Below, in pieces: positions 62,951 to 64,000 of a stretch of DNA of 64,000 nucleotides. The notes under the pieces were generated by a model. It made no database searches and had not been told where the DNA came from. It saw only the letters and a program-made list of their open reading frames with translations. Numbering within the stretch: position 1 is the stretch's first letter; every line of letters starts with the position of its first letter. The DNA is taken from contig NZ_BLTJ01000001.1 in NCBI RefSeq assembly GCF_013282095.1, positions 434,001 to 498,000 of the forward strand, given 5' to 3'. Source of the stretch: Enterocloster alcoholdehydrogenati (GTDB lineage Bacteria > Bacillota > Clostridia > Lachnospirales > Lachnospiraceae). A program made the position numbers and the translations under genes.

Positions 62951-63637
62951 TTACTCAATCGCCTCTTTTATATATAAGGATGTGAGGAATACAAAAACAT
63001 ACGCCTGTATTGCTCCATCAAATATATCGAAGTATCCGCTGAAAGGAAGCGGTACAATAAGCGGCAGCAGATTCTTGATCAGCGCCATAACGACCGTAGC
63101 GCCCATGATATTTCCAAAAAGACGCATACATAAGGACAGGGGCCTGATAAAAATTTCCAGCACATTGATCGGCGCTACCGCGGGAAGCGGTTCTGCGAAT
63201 CCCCTGATCCATCCCTTCACACCTTTTTTGCGGATGCCCGCAGCCTCTACCAGCACAATACTCATCACTGCCAGAGAAGCAGTTACATTAAGGTCCTTCG
63301 TGGGAGGCTTAAAGCCCAGCAGACCGATCATGTTGGAGATCAGGAGATATACCATCACAGTGATCATATATGGTATGTACGCCTTACCCTCCTCACCCAG
63401 AAGATCCAAAAAGAAGTTATAGACAAAAGAAAATGCGCTCTCTACGGCCGCCTGTCTGCCGCTTATGTTCCTGACCTTAAGGTTCCTTACCATGATCAGG
63501 GAGACAATCATTATAACAGCCATGATGATCCAGGTGACTACGACTGATTCCAGTACATCGATTCCGCCAAAGAGCGGAATAGTAAATACGGTCTTGCAGT
63601 CCAGCTCCTCCATCAGTGACTCCACTAAATGCTCCAA
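62951..63637 (-). CDS. atpB: ATP synthase subunit a
   Basis: A 228-residue proton channel subunit with the essential Arg in LSLCMRLFGNIMGATVVMAL and a C-terminal AYVFVFLTSLYIKEAIE. The predicted start is TTG 63637 with AAGGAAGGTGA upstream; ATG 63613, with GGAG 6 nt before it, is an alternative. First gene of the atp operon; no atpI precedes it. Confidence 0.95.
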   Translation of the reverse strand: MEHLVESLMEELDCKTVFTIPLFGGIDVLESVVVTWIIMAVIMIVSLIMVRNLKVRNISGRQAAVESAFSFVYNFFLDLLGEEGKAYIPYMITVMVYLLISNMIGLLGFKPPTKDLNVTASLAVMSIVLVEAAGIRKKGVKGWIRGFAEPLPAVAPINVLEIFIRPLSLCMRLFGNIMGATVVMALIKNLLPLIVPLPFSGYFDIFDGAIQAYVFVFLTSLYIKEAIE

Positions 63638-63697
63638 CTTCTCTCACCTTCCTTTCTTATTTTTAAACAGTTTCATCTGTTGTTTCATTTCGGTGCT

Positions 63698-63726
63698 ATT
63701 ATAGTCACCTGTATTCATCATTTCAA
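63698..63726 (-). promoter_or_regulatory. Promoter of the ATP synthase operon
   Basis: Minus-strand TTGAAA (63721-63726), 17-nt spacer, TATAAT (63698-63703), about 60 nt before atpB. The upstream ~200 bp are very AT-rich with a direct repeat of CAGTAAAATTTT (63822-63833 and 63841-63852), and contain no gene. Confidence 0.78.
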
Positions 63727-63936
63727 ATACAGAAATTGTTATCAATTCATAACTTTTATATTATGAAAATAAAATATGCATAATTTTTCAAGATTCCTTT
63801 CTGAATATTTTGGATTCTTTTCAGTAAAATTTTCTTTATACAGTAAAATTTTTTCATACCCGTTTTAAAATTATCTGAATTACAGAGAGGTTCAGAAATG
63901 TATTTTTATAGATACAAAGGCAGGGCAGACCGGTAT

Positions 63937-64000
63937 CTAGCACAGGGCCTTTGCAAGCCGTATAAATTCTTCCATCTCCGGCGTTTTCCACTTATTCTTA
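63937..64000 (-). CDS. C-terminal fragment of a minus-strand gene, possibly LysR-type
   Basis: The last 20 codons of a gene entering from the right edge read KNKWKTPEMEEFIRLAKALC and a TAG stop. The pattern SP/TPxxxxFIRLAKxL is common at the end of LysR effector domains, but too little is present to be sure. It precedes the ATP synthase promoter on the same strand. Confidence 0.35.
   Translation of the reverse strand, partial: KNKWKTPEMEEFIRLAKALC

Overview
The window looks like a chromosomal segment of a spore-forming, anaerobic, moderately GC-rich Clostridia member. Lachnospiraceae (Clostridium cluster XIVa) is the best guess. This is inferred from the gene families (SpoVAF/GerA-type protein, LysM-GH18 cortex-lytic-type protein, class II galT, citrate lyase, adenine deaminase, exported CbiK), the AAGGAGG-type ribosome binding sites and the crisp TTGACA/TATAAT promoters. 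I saw no rRNA, tRNA, insertion sequence, prophage or CRISPR array.

Layout, left to right. 1-9.4 kb: end of an RNA methyltransferase gene, glutamine-dependent NAD synthetase, a tcdA-like gene behind a leader with its own terminator, an RrF2/IscR-type regulator, an unassigned small RNA, a SpoVAF-like membrane protein, a cupin, galT, and an FMN-binding/NusG-II/Gx-transporter trio that resembles part of a flavin or quinone redox module. 9.5-18.4 kb: DUF2085 and small membrane proteins, a DUF1576 membrane protein translationally coupled to a molybdopterin oxidoreductase, diaminopimelate dehydrogenase, a LysM-GH18 glycosidase, endonuclease III and a YtcJ-type amidohydrolase. 18.4-27.2 kb: a citrate fermentation island with citC, a CitMHS transporter, a Cache-type sensor kinase, its divergent OmpR-type response regulator, and citDEF. 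The transporter and citDEF promoters carry the same 16-bp inverted repeat, CTTAAN-N4-NTTAAG, at exactly the same distance from the -10 box. This strongly suggests one regulon, probably driven by the local two-component system.

27.4-36.6 kb: an N-acetyltransferase, a secreted DUF1266 protein, nagA, a stand-alone GltD-like flavoprotein, YczE-like and YibE/F-like membrane proteins, a secreted phosphoesterase and a DUF523-acetyltransferase fusion. 36.6-42.5 kb: an operon behind a clear cobalamin riboswitch, encoding a lipoprotein form of the CbiK cobaltochelatase, a lipoprotein with two tandem NEAT-like domains, and a BtuF/BtuC/BtuD-like ABC importer whose ATPase has an extra C-terminal domain. 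Together these look like a surface tetrapyrrole or cobalt acquisition system, and it is the most interesting part of the window.

42.8-57.2 kb: a GPH-family sugar symporter with an AraC regulator, two purine-type deaminases (a MtaD/SsnA-like enzyme and adenine deaminase), a PotABCD/Fe(III)-type ABC importer divergent from a LysR regulator, a ManA with two additional C-terminal domains, a second LysR regulator and a small membrane protein. 57.3-63.7 kb: a complete F1Fo ATP synthase operon (atpBEFHAGDC) with a clean promoter and terminator. Its c subunit lacks the Gln and Ser ligands typical of Na+-binding rings. The right edge holds the C-terminal codons of one more minus-strand gene.
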